Shown here: piece after piece, positions 21,560 to 34,053 of the stretch | How the letters are laid out: every line of letters begins with the position of its first letter | Numbering within the stretch: the first letter of the stretch is position 1 | DNA from: Pseudopithomyces maydicus | Lineage: Eukaryota; Ascomycota; Dothideomycetes; Pleosporales; Didymosphaeriaceae | DNA: 64,000 bases | Assembly (NCBI GenBank): GCA_026873275.1 | Contig: JANTUC010000012.1 | Coordinates: forward strand, 826,001-890,000 | Direction: 5' to 3' | Translations under genes and position numbers: made by a program | Notes under the pieces: model-generated | Seen by the model: the letters and a program-made list of their open reading frames with translations, nothing else | Database searches by the model: none | What the model was told of the DNA's origin: nothing

Positions 21560-22073
21560 TGCCTGCTGGGCGCGAAAGGCAATAGCAGGTGCGAGGGAGA
21601 GGGAGAGGGAGAGGGAAGGGGAGGAAAGATGGCGCAGACGAAGGCGGAGACGAAGGCGGAGAGATGGCGGACGTCGACTTGCTCAAGCGCGTCGCAAAGC
21701 AGGAACCACCACTCGTGTCAATTGCGTGTGCTGGAACACCGATACAGGCGAGAGCTCGAGTGCGTCGCCAAAGCTACGCGCTCGACAGATGAGCAAAGTG
21801 GGAGGAGGAAGCTGCTGCAGCGTGACGGTCGGCTTCGGCCTGGGCCGCCCTGAGGTCATTCGCTGGCACCAGCACCTGGGCACCAATGCGTGGGGCGGCG
21901 TGGGGTCGCCCGTCACATGCCCTGCCCTGCAGACCTCTCTCCAACGCCTTCACCGTTTTGACGTCTACCCTTCTTCTGCATGTTGGCTCGTGTGCCTCCA
22001 GCTGCCTGCCAACCCGTCCAACCGCCCGCTTTCCCGTGACCGGACATGGACAAGGCCTCCAACTGTCCGCAAC
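21560..22073. promoter_or_regulatory. Shared promoter of AVT-like and VHC1-like genes
   Basis: A 514-bp region between two divergent start codons. It contains a GAGGGA-type purine-rich repeat (about 21590-21615) and a CGGAGA/GACGAAGG repeat (about 21635-21665). Both flanking genes encode probable vacuolar membrane transporters, so common control is possible, but no regulator site is identified. Confidence 0.5.
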
Positions 22074-25000
22074 ATGACCGACCCTGCTTCGTCCACGCCC
22101 AGGCGGATGCCACCGAGAACCCACTCCAGCTTTGCAACTCGTGCTGCAGTTGATCATGCTGAGCAGCTAAGCAGGCGTTCTTCCCTCCTGCCGTCCCCCT
22201 CGCCTGGGGAGGAAACACCTCTGCTCCTTGGTCAGACGTCCAAGTCCTTGTCCAACCGCTCTCCCGCCCCGAACCACGCCGAGGACCATGCCAGAAAGCA
22301 TCCCGGCACCGAGCCCACGAAGCCCAGGCCGGGCGCTTTCCCAAGGCCTGTGGGTGGGACGAGCAAGCTGGGGACTTTTGCCGGCGTCTTTGTCCCAACG
22401 ACCCTCAATGTCCTTTCCATTCTCATGTTCTTGCGATTTGGCTTCATTCTAGGGCAGGCCGGTGTAGTAGGCATGATGGGTGAGTGGCTGACGTCATGGC
22501 ATTCATAGTCGCCCACCTACCTACCTAAGCTGGAAATCACATGGGCAAACCACGGCCGCTAATCCCAGCCAGGTATGCTCATAGCTTGCTATGCTGTAAA
22601 TCTGTTGACCGTCATGTCCATTTCTGCAATTGCAACCAACGGCACTGTCCGTGGTGGCGGCGCCTATTACCTCATTTCCCGCTCGTTGGGACCTGAGTTT
22701 GGCGGCTCTATAGGCATCGTCTTCTACCTGGGTCTAGTTTTCAACACCAGTATGAACGCCGTTGGCCTGATCAGCTGTTTCGTTGAAAACTTCGGCGTCG
22801 ATTCTGGTAGTTGGTATCCGTGGATGCTGGAAGGTCCCCAGTGGCAGTATTTATGGGCAACATTAGTGCTGCTTATCTGTACTGTAGTTTGCCTTGCCGG
22901 CAGTGGACTCTTTGCCCGTTGCAGCAATGGTCTGCTCTTCATCTTGGTCGTCGCTGTCATCAGCATTCCATTGTCAGGTCTCATACGGGATCCGTTTTCT
23001 GATACGCGTCAGGGCATTGAGTTCACCGGGTTGAGCTTGCAAACCCTTCGCACAAATCTGTTGCCACATTTTACAAAGGGCGCTGATGGGAGCCAGGACA
23101 AACATCACAGGGAAACTTGGAGCAACCTCTTTGGCATTCTGTTTCCTGCGTGCAGTGGCATCTTTGCGTTAGTCATGCGAATCCTCCTCAACTGTGTCCT
23201 TCACTAACGCCGTGAAGCGGTGCCAGCATGTCTGGTGATCTCAAACACCCGAGTAAAGCCATTCCAAAAGGCACTCTCTACGGGCTGGGCTTGACCTTCG
23301 CCTGCTACACCATTGTGATCGTTTCCATGGCTGCGACAATTAGTCGCGATTCTTTCGTCAACAACGCCAATGTGATTCAGCTAACCAACATTTCAGGCCT
23401 TGTGATCCTCCTAGGAGAATTTTCGACTGCTGTCTTCTCAGTTTTGATGGGGGTTATCGGATCAGCCAAGTTGCTGCAAGCCCTTGCTCGAGATCACTTG
23501 CTTCCTGGGCTTTCAGTATTCGGTCAAGGCACCACTAAATCCGACGACCCGACTTATGCAATCATCATCACATATTTACTGGCACAGATAACCATGCTAT
23601 CAAATATCAATCAGATCGCCTCGTTTGTAACAATGACCGTAGGTTGTTCTCTGAATGTTCGCCTGCATTGTACCCGCATGATACAATTTTGAGCTCACAA
23701 TTCTTTGGCCGCTTTTAAACAAACCCTTGGGCGACGTAAACCAGAGCGAGGATTTGAGCGAAGCGACGTACTAACACTCTACAGTATCTGATGACCTTCT
23801 TAGTAACCAATCTCGCAACTTTCGCTCTAAAGATCGGTAGTGCACCCAACTTTCGTCCTTCCTTCCAGTTTTTCAACTGGCAAACTGCTGCAGTTGGAGC
23901 TGTTGTATCCGGTGCAACAATGGTACGTCAAACTTTGCACCTGTTGCAAATAACTTTCTGTGCATCCGGAAGGGATACAAGCCTTGACATGCTGACCAAA
24001 ATTACAGTTCCTTGTTGATGGTGTGTATGCCTCGGGTTGTTTAGCTTTACTTATAGTCATATTCCTTCTCATCCATTATACCACGCCACCAAAGCCGTGG
24101 GGAGATGTCAGCCAAAGCTTGATATACCACCAGGTTCGGAAGTATCTTCTTCGGCTCAGGCAGGAACATGTCAAGTTTTGGAGACCCCAGATTCTACTTT
24201 TTGTGAATGATCCACGACGGCAATATAAGCTGATCCAGTTCTGCAACTCGTTGAAGAAAGGTGGTTTGTTTGTCCTTGGGCATGTCATTATCTCGCCGGA
24301 CTTCGGCGCTGCAGTTCCGGAAGCAAGACGACAACAACATTTGTGGACGAAGTATATTGATTTCTCGAGAATCAAAGCATTCGTTAACATTACCATCTCT
24401 CCAATTGTATGTAATGTCTCAATCTCACCTTTGTGCAGCCGAATATTGTGTCTTTAATCGAACACCAAATGTGAAAATAGATAGCATCTTTGTATGATTA
24501 TATTACGACTGACATATACTTGAATAGGTTGAATGGGGCGCTCGAAATCTTGTACTCAGTGCTGGGCTCGGTGGTATGAGGCCTAATATTGTTGTGATGG
24601 GATTTTATAATTTGAGCGAGTTACGTCAAACCGAGCCACTGATCGGAATCCCCTCGCCGCAGCCATCGCGACCCGTTAGCAAAGCCAGCGCTTCGAAACA
24701 ATCGCTATCAAGGCACACTGTCCGATCTCTTGCCGAAAAAGGAAGGTACGTCAAGCCTCTACCGCTTACAAGTAGATGGATTTCGTATTTCTTTGCACGC
24801 GAAAAGTGAGACTACATTGACAGTTCGACCTCAGCTAACTGTACATCTACGTCTACAGGCAGAATACAAATAGACTCACCGGAAAACTACCTACAGACGC
24901 CATGAGACCTGAAAATGCCATCGGTATACAAAATTACGTCACAATCATTGAAGACCTTATGCTTCAACTGCAAATCAATGTGGCTCTGGCTAAAGGTTTC

Positions 25001-27043
25001 CAGGACCTCGAAGTCCCATCGCCGAACCCTACAAGAGGTCAACAATTGTTACAAATTCTTGGACTGACTCTTGATCAGGACGCTGGTCTAGCGAAAAAAT
25101 ATATCGATCTCTGGCCTATTCAAATGTCGGCTGAAACTACGACTGCTGGCGAGAATTCCGTGAGGAAGAATATATTGACCACAAATTTTGACACATATAC
25201 ACTGATCTTGCAGTTAGGTTGTATACTTCATACTGTGCCATCATGGAGACGCGCTTATACAGTACGAGTTGCTGTTTTTGTGGAGTATGAATCCGATGTT
25301 GATGAGGAGCGAGAGCGCGTGACGACCCTTTTGCGGAACTTGCGTATCGATGCTGAAGTTCTTGTATTTTGGCTCGCAAGTGGAAATCTCAAGATGTAAG
25401 AGGTCCTACAAGACAAACGCAATCAGCCGACACCTCTATGTAGCTTCGCCGGATGTGTCTTACCTCGCTCTCAACATTAGTACTAACCGTCTTCTAGGTA
25501 TGAAGTCCTAGTCAACGGCAAAACCGGGGGTGACTTCACCGAAGCTGTGCAAGACGTTGATAACACGCTGGAAGGAGAAGAATGGTGGGCGGATGTTCAG
25601 AACTTGCGCAAGCCACAAAGCGTCACCACCCAGTTGTCCACACCAGCGAACGATATCTTAGACGTCATGATTAACTGGCCGACCTCATCCTTCCAGCATG
25701 GAAGAAGAGAGTCGCAACCAAAGCGCTTCGCTGGGTTGAAAAGACTTTTACAGAAAAAAGAGGATAAAATGACTGCTCCCAATCTCGATGGAATAGATGC
25801 ATCAGTTCGCATGCGTACGCAAATACCGCCTGCGGAACCCTTTGACAAAAGCAATAGGTATATCGAGCCTTCCTTTTATGCTTCTGACACTGGCGGGTGT
25901 GAGAATCATGCAGGGCCTGTCAGCTTCGAAAGTGACATTGAGACACGAAATGACCTGAACGAATATGATTTGGATGCATCTGACTCCGAGAATGAACGAC
26001 AATTGGATCAACTGCAGCAAACAGAGATTTCAACAGCCACCAGCGGCTTTCCGTTCATCTACCGAACGTTGAGCATGCGGTAAGTTCATCCCTAGTTCAC
26101 AATACACTATGAGAGCAGCATAGTCCAATGAGGACCGCGGATTCTTCATGAAGCGTATTATCCAAGAATTGGCGTTACAAGGGTCAAAATTACGCGACAA
26201 AACGTCCCTATTATGCACGTTATCATTGCTATTTGGCCTTTGTGTTGCATATTGTGGGATCATACCTTGTATGAATCTCCACGAAAGTTTTCCCTCCCCA
26301 CCACTCATGAAGCTCATGTGTTCGACATATCTGCTAACGCGATTCGCTGTTCTCAGGCAAGGTCTCTGGAGGTTCACATCTGAAGAGGAGCGATTAATTG
26401 CTGATCCTAAGATCACATCAGAGACACATCTTGACACAGCAACTTCAGATACCGATCTCCTCACCGATAGTTATATGGACCTTTCTGGCGAATCAAAGAC
26501 ACACGCACGTCCAACGCCCATCCGCCAACAGTCACTGCCAAAGTTTACATCTAATCCTACACCTCGCACTACCATAGCATTGGAAGAGACTACAGGGCCC
26601 TCTATCATGTTCGTCGGCACGCCTTCTCCCTTGGCAGCCCGGAAGGCGGACCCCATCACTTCCGCCGCCACTGAGTCGTCGCTACCCCGTTCGACGTCTC
26701 CACTGCCAGATAATACAGTACCACAAGCTTTAGGACACCCGCTCCACCAATCTATTCCACTATCGTTCAATGATTTGCCGTGTCGAGCTCAACATCTCAT
26801 CCTCAACGAACTTATCAAGCAGCATTCTTACAATGCTGCGGTAGTCTTCACAACATTGCCTAGTCTCGTGCCAGTGCGTTTTGTACCTAGTAAATTGTAA
26901 CTTATGTTAACGCATGACAGGGCACAAGCCAGAGCGAGGCCGAGAGCGTAAAATACATAAGCGATTTGGAGGTCTTGTGTCAGGGGTTACCGCCTACACT
27001 TCTAGTGCACAGCAACAGTATGACTGTTACGATGAACCTATAA
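22074..27043 (+). CDS. VHC1: Cation-chloride cotransporter (SLC12 / VHC1 family)
   Basis: Ten exons: 22074-22479, 22573-23167, 23218-23638, 23785-23922, 24008-24406, 24528-24805, 24859-25395, 25498-26079, 26357-26873 and 26921-27043. All phases agree and give 1,331 aa. The N-terminus is Ser/Pro-rich. About twelve membrane spans follow from residue 105, opening with Leu-Gly-Thr-Phe-x-Gly-Val-Phe-x-Pro-Thr-x-Leu-Asn-Val-Leu and including the CCC motif Gly-Gly-Ala-Tyr-Tyr-Leu-Ile-Ser-Arg-Ser-Leu-Gly. The long cytosolic C-terminal domain ends with the fungal VHC1-like tail Val-His-Ser-Asn-Ser-Met-Thr-Val-Thr-Met-Asn-Leu. Yeast Vhc1 is a vacuolar K+/Cl- cotransporter. The exon 8/9 intron (26080-26356, 277 bp) is much longer than the rest and could hide a further exon. 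The other junctions fit conserved protein well. Confidence 0.9.
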
Positions 27044-27534
27044 GGACTAGGTCTATTTCTCTTTCAGGGTTGAAAGTGTGTGCGTCTGGGTCATTGTCAT
27101 GTTAGCTATACGAGGATGCATAAAAACAACCATTGGGAGAACATCTAGCGAGTATAGAGGTGAGGCACTAGGATCGTGTCATATTTCGACATTCGCAGTC
27201 GAGATTCGTGGGATATGCATAATGTTCTAGCCTTGGAAATGCTCATGGTAGCGCACATTACAGGACCACCATGTGCCACTTATAGGCCCGAGACTCATCT
27301 CATGATGTTTGATGACGCCACCACTTTTACACAAAAAGTCGTCCTTTCTTTTTGCGTGATATCGTCATAAACAGAAATTTTTCTAGCTTTCCGAGCATTA
27401 TTTCGCCTATTATGCTGCGGTGAAAGGAGTTTAAAAAGAGGATTCATTAATAATCATATACAGTTCGAAGGCGAACGCGGAAGCCTGTCCGGCAGCATGC
27501 CTAGAATTCTCCAATTCAAGTTTTAAATTGATAT
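27044..27534. other. Convergent intergenic region VHC1/VID21
   Basis: About 490 bp between two stop codons, AT-richer than the surrounding genes, expected to hold both 3' UTRs. No repeat or gene is visible. Confidence 0.5.
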
Positions 27535-30500
27535 TTATTGGAGATTCGGACTTTGCTGTCGTAACTGCTGCGGGTTTTGTGGAGTTGCACTGCGGCTTGA
27601 AGGTCGAGCATTGATACCCGGGCTACCTGCCTGGGCTCTTTGCTGTTGTTGGCTCATCATCTGCTGTTGTCGAACAAGCTGCTGCTGATAGGCTTGGACC
27701 GCATTAGGTGAAGGACTGGCTGCACCCATATTGCCATTCTGGAGGTACATGTTATTACTGATCTGGGCAGAGTGAGCCATGCTAGGAGAGCCCCCAGCTG
27801 CATTCATTGCCTGTGCGCGCTGTTTTGTCAGGAACCGGGCAAGATGGTCAGACGCCATTTTTTGAACTTGTTCTTGGGACCATTCCGGGTGCTGTACCTT
27901 CAGATTATTTTGAATTTGCAGTAATTGCGGCATATGTCCACTGGACAGAGGGCGAGCTGGGGTCTGCATGGCTGGAGTGGCCTGATTATTACGGGGTGAT
28001 CCAGCGTTGCTCGACATTCCATTCATAGGAGTCATATTTCCATTCATGTTTTGCCCTGTCATGGATGCCATCATGTTTGCATTCGGCATGTTGTTCATCC
28101 CCATATTCTGGGCCATGCTATTGGCCATGTTCATTTGTTGTTGTTGAAGCTGAAACTGATGTTGCTGGTTAGCATTTGGAAGTTGGCTTCTTTGCATGCT
28201 CGCCATGCGAGCTTGGTCCGGAGGAGCCATGCGCTGCGCATTCGGCATGTTGGCTTGCATCTGCGCTTGAGGAATCGCTGGTGAACCTGCTGTCATACTG
28301 CCATTCATGCTGGTGTTCGGAAAGTTCGATTGCATCAACTGGCTCTGTTGTGCTCGAGCTGCCATTACAGCGTTAGTCGTTGCTGAACCGGAGCTCTGCT
28401 GGGCAGCATTTGCCATTTGTGAAGTAAGATTGGGGTTGCCACCAGGCGTGCCAATCCGTTGTTGTGGAGGGCCATTTGCTAAGCCTTGGGCCTGCATCTG
28501 CGCTGTACGCTGTGCCATTTGCTATGCAGCATTAGTTGCGCCGATTGATCCACAGTGGTGTCGATTATACATACCCTTGCGTGCATCTCTTGTTGCTGTT
28601 CCAAGAGCTTTTGTTTCATCCTTTGCTCACGCTCCCATTTGAGTCGCGAAAATTCTTGGGGGGTATGCACATTCGTTTTGGGCTGCATTGGCTCTTGCGC
28701 TTTGCGTAGCGCGGCCGCTTTTTGTGATTCGGCCTGCTTGTGAGCAATAGACTCGCGTTTGCGAGCCAACTTCCGCATTCCATCGATAATGGCAAGATGC
28801 CTATTCTCTCTTCGCCGCTCAACCCGTATGGGCTGGTTAGTTCTTCTTCTAGGCGTCTGCGCCGGGATATTTTGCCCGTTCTGGGATTGTTGCTGGATAA
28901 GTTGTTGTTGTGCTTGGTGTTGCGCCGCAACGGTTCTTTGTGCCTGTTCAAGTCGACTTTGGTAGGTGCGAAAGTACTGCGTCTTTGACATCTCCGCGGG
29001 CAGGCCCTCTAATTGCACCCAACGCTCAAAACACTCCCAAGGCGTTCGTCGGCCAGAGCCAGCAACCAGCACAGAAGGGAGCGCAAGTTGTTGAGCAACC
29101 AAAGACCAATTAAAGGTGTATTCTTTCACTAATGCACGCAGCTTTTGGTCCTCTTCCCATAGCCATTGGGATGATTGTCTGTTTTCAAAAAACGACACAG
29201 ACGGCATCGGAAATTCAGTGGGTGGTCTAAATTGATGTGCAGCTTGCAATCGATCGCGGATATGCCTATTTTCGGGGTTGAACAAGGCTACATCAGTCAT
29301 TTCTGGTGGTAGGTCATTGCGGTGAAACAATCTTCTGCCTGGCGTTGATGGCATTGAATGCTCTGCAGATGTCCCGGACCTACTGGGTGGGGTTGATGGT
29401 TCATCCTCAGAATCGTATTCATAACGGCTGCGTTTTCTAGGAGGACCCCTTATCTGTGAAACAAGTTTACCAGACACAAACTTCGATACAGGCGCAAGAG
29501 GAGGCTCCACGAACGATAATGGGGTGACATCACTAGCTCCCTCAAGTATAGGTTCAAAGAATGGAAGTTCACGCAGCATGGCGTCGCTGGCGGGTGTCCG
29601 GTCAATTTTTATGACTACGTCATTGAACCCCAGCGAGAACAATGTAGTAGGTGGGTATGAGTAAAGTGGAGACGGGAGATCGTCGTCATCTTCAAAAGAC
29701 TCACTTTCCGTCTCATGCGCACCAGAATGAACGAGATCGGGGGTGGGTGCATCGTCCATATCCTGATCGGCTAGAATCGACTCCGGTATACTTGCTTTTA
29801 CACGAAGAAGCATCCGTTCTTCTACAGTGCTGTTAACGTAGTCTGCGCACCATCCAGCAAAAATCGCAGCAAGAGCCTTCTTCCAACTCCTTTCCTCTTT
29901 GAAATCTGTCTGCATCCATTTCATCTCGGCAAGTAAATGGTCCTGGTGGGTTATAGGTCGCTCGGGCTCTGCAGACTTCTTCAACTGACGTAATGACCAT
30001 CGGTTGGCGTTCTGCAGTTGGTAAACCCTTTTGAGAATTTTGTAATCGTGCGCTTCTCTGATAGTAGCCAGGACACCCGCCGTAGAAAGGGTTTTCCGTG
30101 CCGATGTCACTAGATCCATCAGAGGCTGGGACCGAGGTGGGTGATGAGCCTGATAATTGAACAATCCTTGAAGATAGTCTCTGCTTGAGTCTTGTGATGC
30201 GCCATGTAATGAAGCATAATCCTCACTGTAAAGCTGAAGAGTCTTCGTGGCCCGGTTTAAATCAGACTTAGCAAAGACAACGGTCGATATCTCTTTCCGG
30301 CCGTGTTCTTTCGGAAGTAATGCAGGGCTTATCAGCTCCGACAAATTACTAGATCGAGGCGTAAGGAAAACCTTTGGAGGCGATCTATCTGCACGCTCTT
30401 GGATTATCTGAGAGATCGATTTTTGTTGTTTGGTACCGAATGAAACCCGCGCTGCCAAATGCTCCAACCGAGGAGAGTGCCGGGAAGTTTCTTCCTCTTG

Positions 30501-32184
30501 CGCAGAAAGAGGAATTCTATCCATATCTACATCAACATCTGCTGGAGGAGTTGGGTGTTCCATGCCGAAGGTTGATGATGGTTTCCGACGTCCTTCACTC
30601 ATGTTTTCCGGTGCTTCAAGTTCTGCCGTTGACGGTTCCGGGGCTGTTGTAGTAGGTGTAGGCAATGAGTCGGCAGCCGGTTCTTCAATGGTCATTTCCA
30701 CCTCTACATTATTAGTCTCCATCACCGCCTCTCGGGCGTGGTCTGTAAGCGTTGCCGTTGTGGAAGTCGGGGCAATCTTCGATTCGCCAAACTGCGTCCT
30801 GCCATCGCGAGCCAAACGAATGGCCTGCTCATCTTCGAGCTGTCTTTCAACATCATCTTCAACTGTACTTTCTGCAAGAATTGATGATCTTGCCAGGCGC
30901 ATCTGGTCTTGTAAAGCTCGCTCGTGTTTCGTTTTTACTTGCTCAATAGCCAGATCAGCGGACCCTGTTTCGACCATGGATGCTTGCCGGCGGTCACGAA
31001 AAGACTCGGTATCAGGACTTGTATCCGGGGAATGATGCGGAGGATGCGGCGTGGCTTGCGAGTAAGGGCCAACGGTTGATGACGGCGACGACGCCTGATC
31101 TGTCGCTACGTTGCCATTCGGTAATGCTAGCTTTTCTTCTTCCTTTCTTTCCTTCTCTGATGCCTGTTCTAGGCTTCGCTCTGTCTCTTGCAGCTTCGCC
31201 TCTTGAAGCTCTTGCGAAGGTAGGTGCACAATTTGCGGCGCTTTAGGTGGGTTCGGATTTCTCTCTTCAGTGGAACCTTCTGGAGGTGGTGCAATCACAA
31301 TATCGTTGGTTGGCGAAATAACATCGCTAGGATCTACCAATGGCGTATTCGGCATAGCATCGTCTGGCGTAGTGTCTGGAACAGCAGGTGACTCCGGTAC
31401 GCGAGGCGTCCGAGGCGCCTCGTTGGTGACTTCGGTGGTTGTTGACGCGTTGACTGCAGGCACGGCACCACCTAACAGCGCATCGACATCGTGTCGGCAG
31501 GGTGGAGGTTCTGAAACGAATGGAGATTCCGGTTGACTTGACTTCTGTTCGGCGGGTGGCTTCTGAGTTACAATGCAAGGCGATGCTGATGCGGCGCGCA
31601 ACTGTTCCTCGAGGCTGGGCCCAACGACGGTGGTCGGGGACGTTTTAGAAAGCACGGGGGACGGTGGGCTCACCGGCGGCGGAAATGGTAATGAGAAAGG
31701 AAGGGAGGTGGGATATGAGAGAGTTGCATCATTGAAGCGCCGTCCCCTACACGCAATGGTCAGTGGAATGCGACACACGGGTCGCGAAGACATGCATTTA
31801 ATTCTGGCAAAGGAATACAATAGCATGGATGTGTTTGGCAATAGTTCTTACTTAGTAATGTCATTATCGTCCAGAAAGCGGGCCTCTTGTTCGTCGGGCT
31901 GGTCGCGAATGATCCAGTCGTCTTCCCGGGGTGGGTGGCCCGCGTTCAACAGTGCGGTATAGTGGTAAAGCTCCCGCAGCTTTCGCTTTCGCGAATTCAA
32001 ACAGTATCTAGCATGATCAGCACCACGACATAATAATAAGAAATAGGAGCGATTTTTATGGCGTCGCATGGCCGTGCAGTTTGGATGGGCCCACTGAGAA
32101 CATGTTAAAATCGTGACTTGTGACTTACGATATCTCATTCTTCTTCTCGCGGAAATGCGCATCACGAGGGCTGTCGAGGGACAT
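27535..32184 (-). CDS. EAF1: EAF1/VID21 scaffold subunit of the NuA4 histone acetyltransferase
   Basis: Exons 32129-32184, 31852-32007, 28575-31746 and 27535-28521 (introns 121, 105 and 53 bp) keep one frame and give 1,456 aa. The start is the only in-frame ATG before the conserved Cys-Leu-Asn-Ser-Arg-Lys-Arg-Lys-Leu near the N-terminus, which is typical of fungal VID21; an in-frame stop lies upstream. Then come a long acidic Pro/Ser/Thr-rich region, an HSA domain (about residues 665-740, Glu-Met-x-Trp-Met-x-x-Asp-Phe-x-x-Glu-Arg-x-Trp-Lys), and a SANT/Myb-like domain (about 930-990, Trp-x-x-x-Glu-Asp-x-x-Leu-x-x-Leu-Val). The C-terminal tail is very Gln/Met/Asn-rich. The HSA binds actin/Arp subunits, and the protein holds NuA4 together at chromatin to acetylate H4 and H2A.Z. 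It is divergent from MAK11. Confidence 0.93.
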
Positions 32185-32487
32185 ATGAAAGCCGACGAAC
32201 GACGGCAGGCGACATCCGTTTTCCACGAGCGCCGCCAACGTGATGATTTGATGGATTTTGGTGTCGGAGGGTGGGCGTTGATGAAAGTCGGTGGCAGTAC
32301 CCTCAGATTCATGCGCGACGTGAGAGTTGCGAGCAGGAAGGAGCGATCCTTGGGCGGTGAGACGGCTAAGCTTTACCCGAGGCCTGCTTCAGTCTAGTGC
32401 GAGGATTCTGCCGGATGCGATTCAAAAAGTTCGTGTCGCTGCTGCACGCGCCCAGCAACAGAAAACACGACGCAAACAACCTACACC
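32185..32487. promoter_or_regulatory. Shared promoter of VID21 and MAK11
   Basis: About 300 bp separate the divergent start codons, so both promoters overlap. No TATA box is clear. Confidence 0.5.
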
Positions 32488-34053
32488 ATGGCAAAAAGAA
32501 AGAGAGAGGTCGCAGAGGGCGCAAAGTCGGTCAAGGTGCAGAAGAGCGGGAGGGACGAAGCCACCCTGACCCGAGGACGGAAAGCGCGAGCCGACTCTCC
32601 ACCACGCGCAAGCAAGGAAACTGTAGTCCGCAGTCAGCCTACGGCCGACGCAGAGAACGAGGCGACAGCAACCTCGGTGACTGCACCAAGACAGGAAGAT
32701 TCCAGCGAGACGACGACAGTACAAGTCATCACCGGCTCGTATGAGCGCGTTCTACACGGCTTTACCGTCACCCTTCCTCGGAGCCTGGTCACGGGCCATC
32801 AAGCCGACGCACAGCAAGATAGCACAAACGTCCATTTCTCCGACACTTTCTTGTTCAATGCGCACACTTCTGCCATCCGTTGTCTTGCGCTGACCCCTCC
32901 CACGGATGAGTCTTCCAAGGTCATCCTAGCCTCAGGAAGCACGGATGAGCGCATAAACTTGTACACCTTGTCCACCGCACCGCCCGCACCCACCAAATCA
33001 AAGCCCCAACTACCCTCTCTACATGGCACTTCCGTCTCCGAGAACTCCAAAAACAAGGAGCTAGGCGCCCTCTTGCATCATTCCTCCAGCGTTACCGCCT
33101 TGTACTTCGCGTCACGGAGCAAGCTCCTGAGCTCATCCGAGGATAGTACCATTACCATCACCCGAACCCGCGACTGGGCACCGCTGTCCACCATCAAAGC
33201 ACCTATACCCAAGGCACAAGGTCGCCCGTCAGGCGACACCGCTGCACCCGGTGAAGTCCCCGCTGGCGTAAACGACTTCGCTGTGCACCCCAGTAATAAG
33301 CTGATGGTCAGTATCAGCAAGGGCGAGAAATGCATGCGTCTTTGGAACCTCATCACCGGAAAGAAGGCCGGCGTGTTCAATTTCGGTAGAAATATCCTTG
33401 CTTCTGTAGGCGAGGGGCGCTTCGGCAGCGGCGAAGGTCGGAAGATTGCATGGGATACGACAAGTGAAGAAGAACTTGCTGTGGCATTTGAGCGCGGTAT
33501 CGTCATTTTCAGCATTGACATCAAACCCAAGGCCAAAATTCTGCCTGCCCCGAGGACTAAGATACACCAAATGAAATACCTCGACTCGCATCCCGGTATT
33601 TTGTTGGTTTCGACAGAAGACGGACGGATCATGATTTATGACACGAACTCCACGCTTGCACCTAAAGACAGTATCGACGACGAGGACAGTATCCCACAAA
33701 GTAACCTTATTGCCGTCATTGGTGGCCCTGCCGCCGGCTTTTCTGGTCGCGTAAAAGACTACGAGATCGTGAGAGTATCAGATTCAACTTTCCTTATAGT
33801 ATCTGGTAGTAGTGATGGTACAGTCAGGATTTGGAGGCTCCGTGCGGAAGAGCTCCAGTCGAACATGGGAATGGAAAAGAACGAAGGTTTCAGTGCGAAG
33901 CAGGTTGGAGAGTTGTTGGGTACATATACAACAGGCACGCGGATAACATGTTTAAAGGCTTTCGTGATGACAGGTAAACTAGGAACAGAGGAGGAAGATC
34001 TCTTGGCTGACGAAACTCAAGCTAATAATAGCCTAAGTGATAGCGGCGAATAG
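32488..34053 (+). CDS. MAK11: MAK11-like WD40 protein (60S ribosome biogenesis)
   Basis: A single open exon of 521 aa. The first about 95 residues are Lys/Arg/Ser-rich and basic. WD40 repeats follow: Ala-His-Thr-Ser-Ala-Ile-Arg-Cys-Leu-Ala ... Leu-Ala-Ser-Gly-Ser-Thr-Asp-Glu-x-Ile, then His-His-Ser-Ser-Ser-Val-Thr-Ala-Leu, then Val-Asn-Asp-Phe-Ala-Val-His-Pro ... Met-Arg-Leu-Trp-Asn-Leu-Ile-Thr-Gly-Lys, and a final Ser-Gly-Ser-Ser-Asp-Gly-Thr-Val-Arg-Ile-Trp. The spacing and the Gly-Val-Asn-Asp-x-x-Val-His-Pro block resemble MAK11/PAK1IP1, a nucleolar factor of pre-60S assembly. The tail is acidic. It is the last host gene before the AT-rich block, and its codon use shows no RIP damage. Confidence 0.85.
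   Translation: MAKRKREVAEGAKSVKVQKSGRDEATLTRGRKARADSPPRASKETVVRSQPTADAENEATATSVTAPRQEDSSETTTVQVITGSYERVLHGFTVTLPRSLVTGHQADAQQDSTNVHFSDTFLFNAHTSAIRCLALTPPTDESSKVILASGSTDERINLYTLSTAPPAPTKSKPQLPSLHGTSVSENSKNKELGALLHHSSSVTALYFASRSKLLSSSEDSTITITRTRDWAPLSTIKAPIPKAQGRPSGDTAAPGEVPAGVNDFAVHPSNKLMVSISKGEKCMRLWNLITGKKAGVFNFGRNILASVGEGRFGSGEGRKIAWDTTSEEELAVAFERGIVIFSIDIKPKAKILPAPRTKIHQMKYLDSHPGILLVSTEDGRIMIYDTNSTLAPKDSIDDEDSIPQSNLIAVIGGPAAGFSGRVKDYEIVRVSDSTFLIVSGSSDGTVRIWRLRAEELQSNMGMEKNEGFSAKQVGELLGTYTTGTRITCLKAFVMTGKLGTEEEDLLADETQANNSLSDSGE

Noticed and set aside
24746..24758. Possible intron donor GTACGT in VHC1 exon 6
   Set aside because: Keeping the sequence coding to 24805 and splicing at 24806-24858 preserves the frame into the next exon, so the early donor is not needed.
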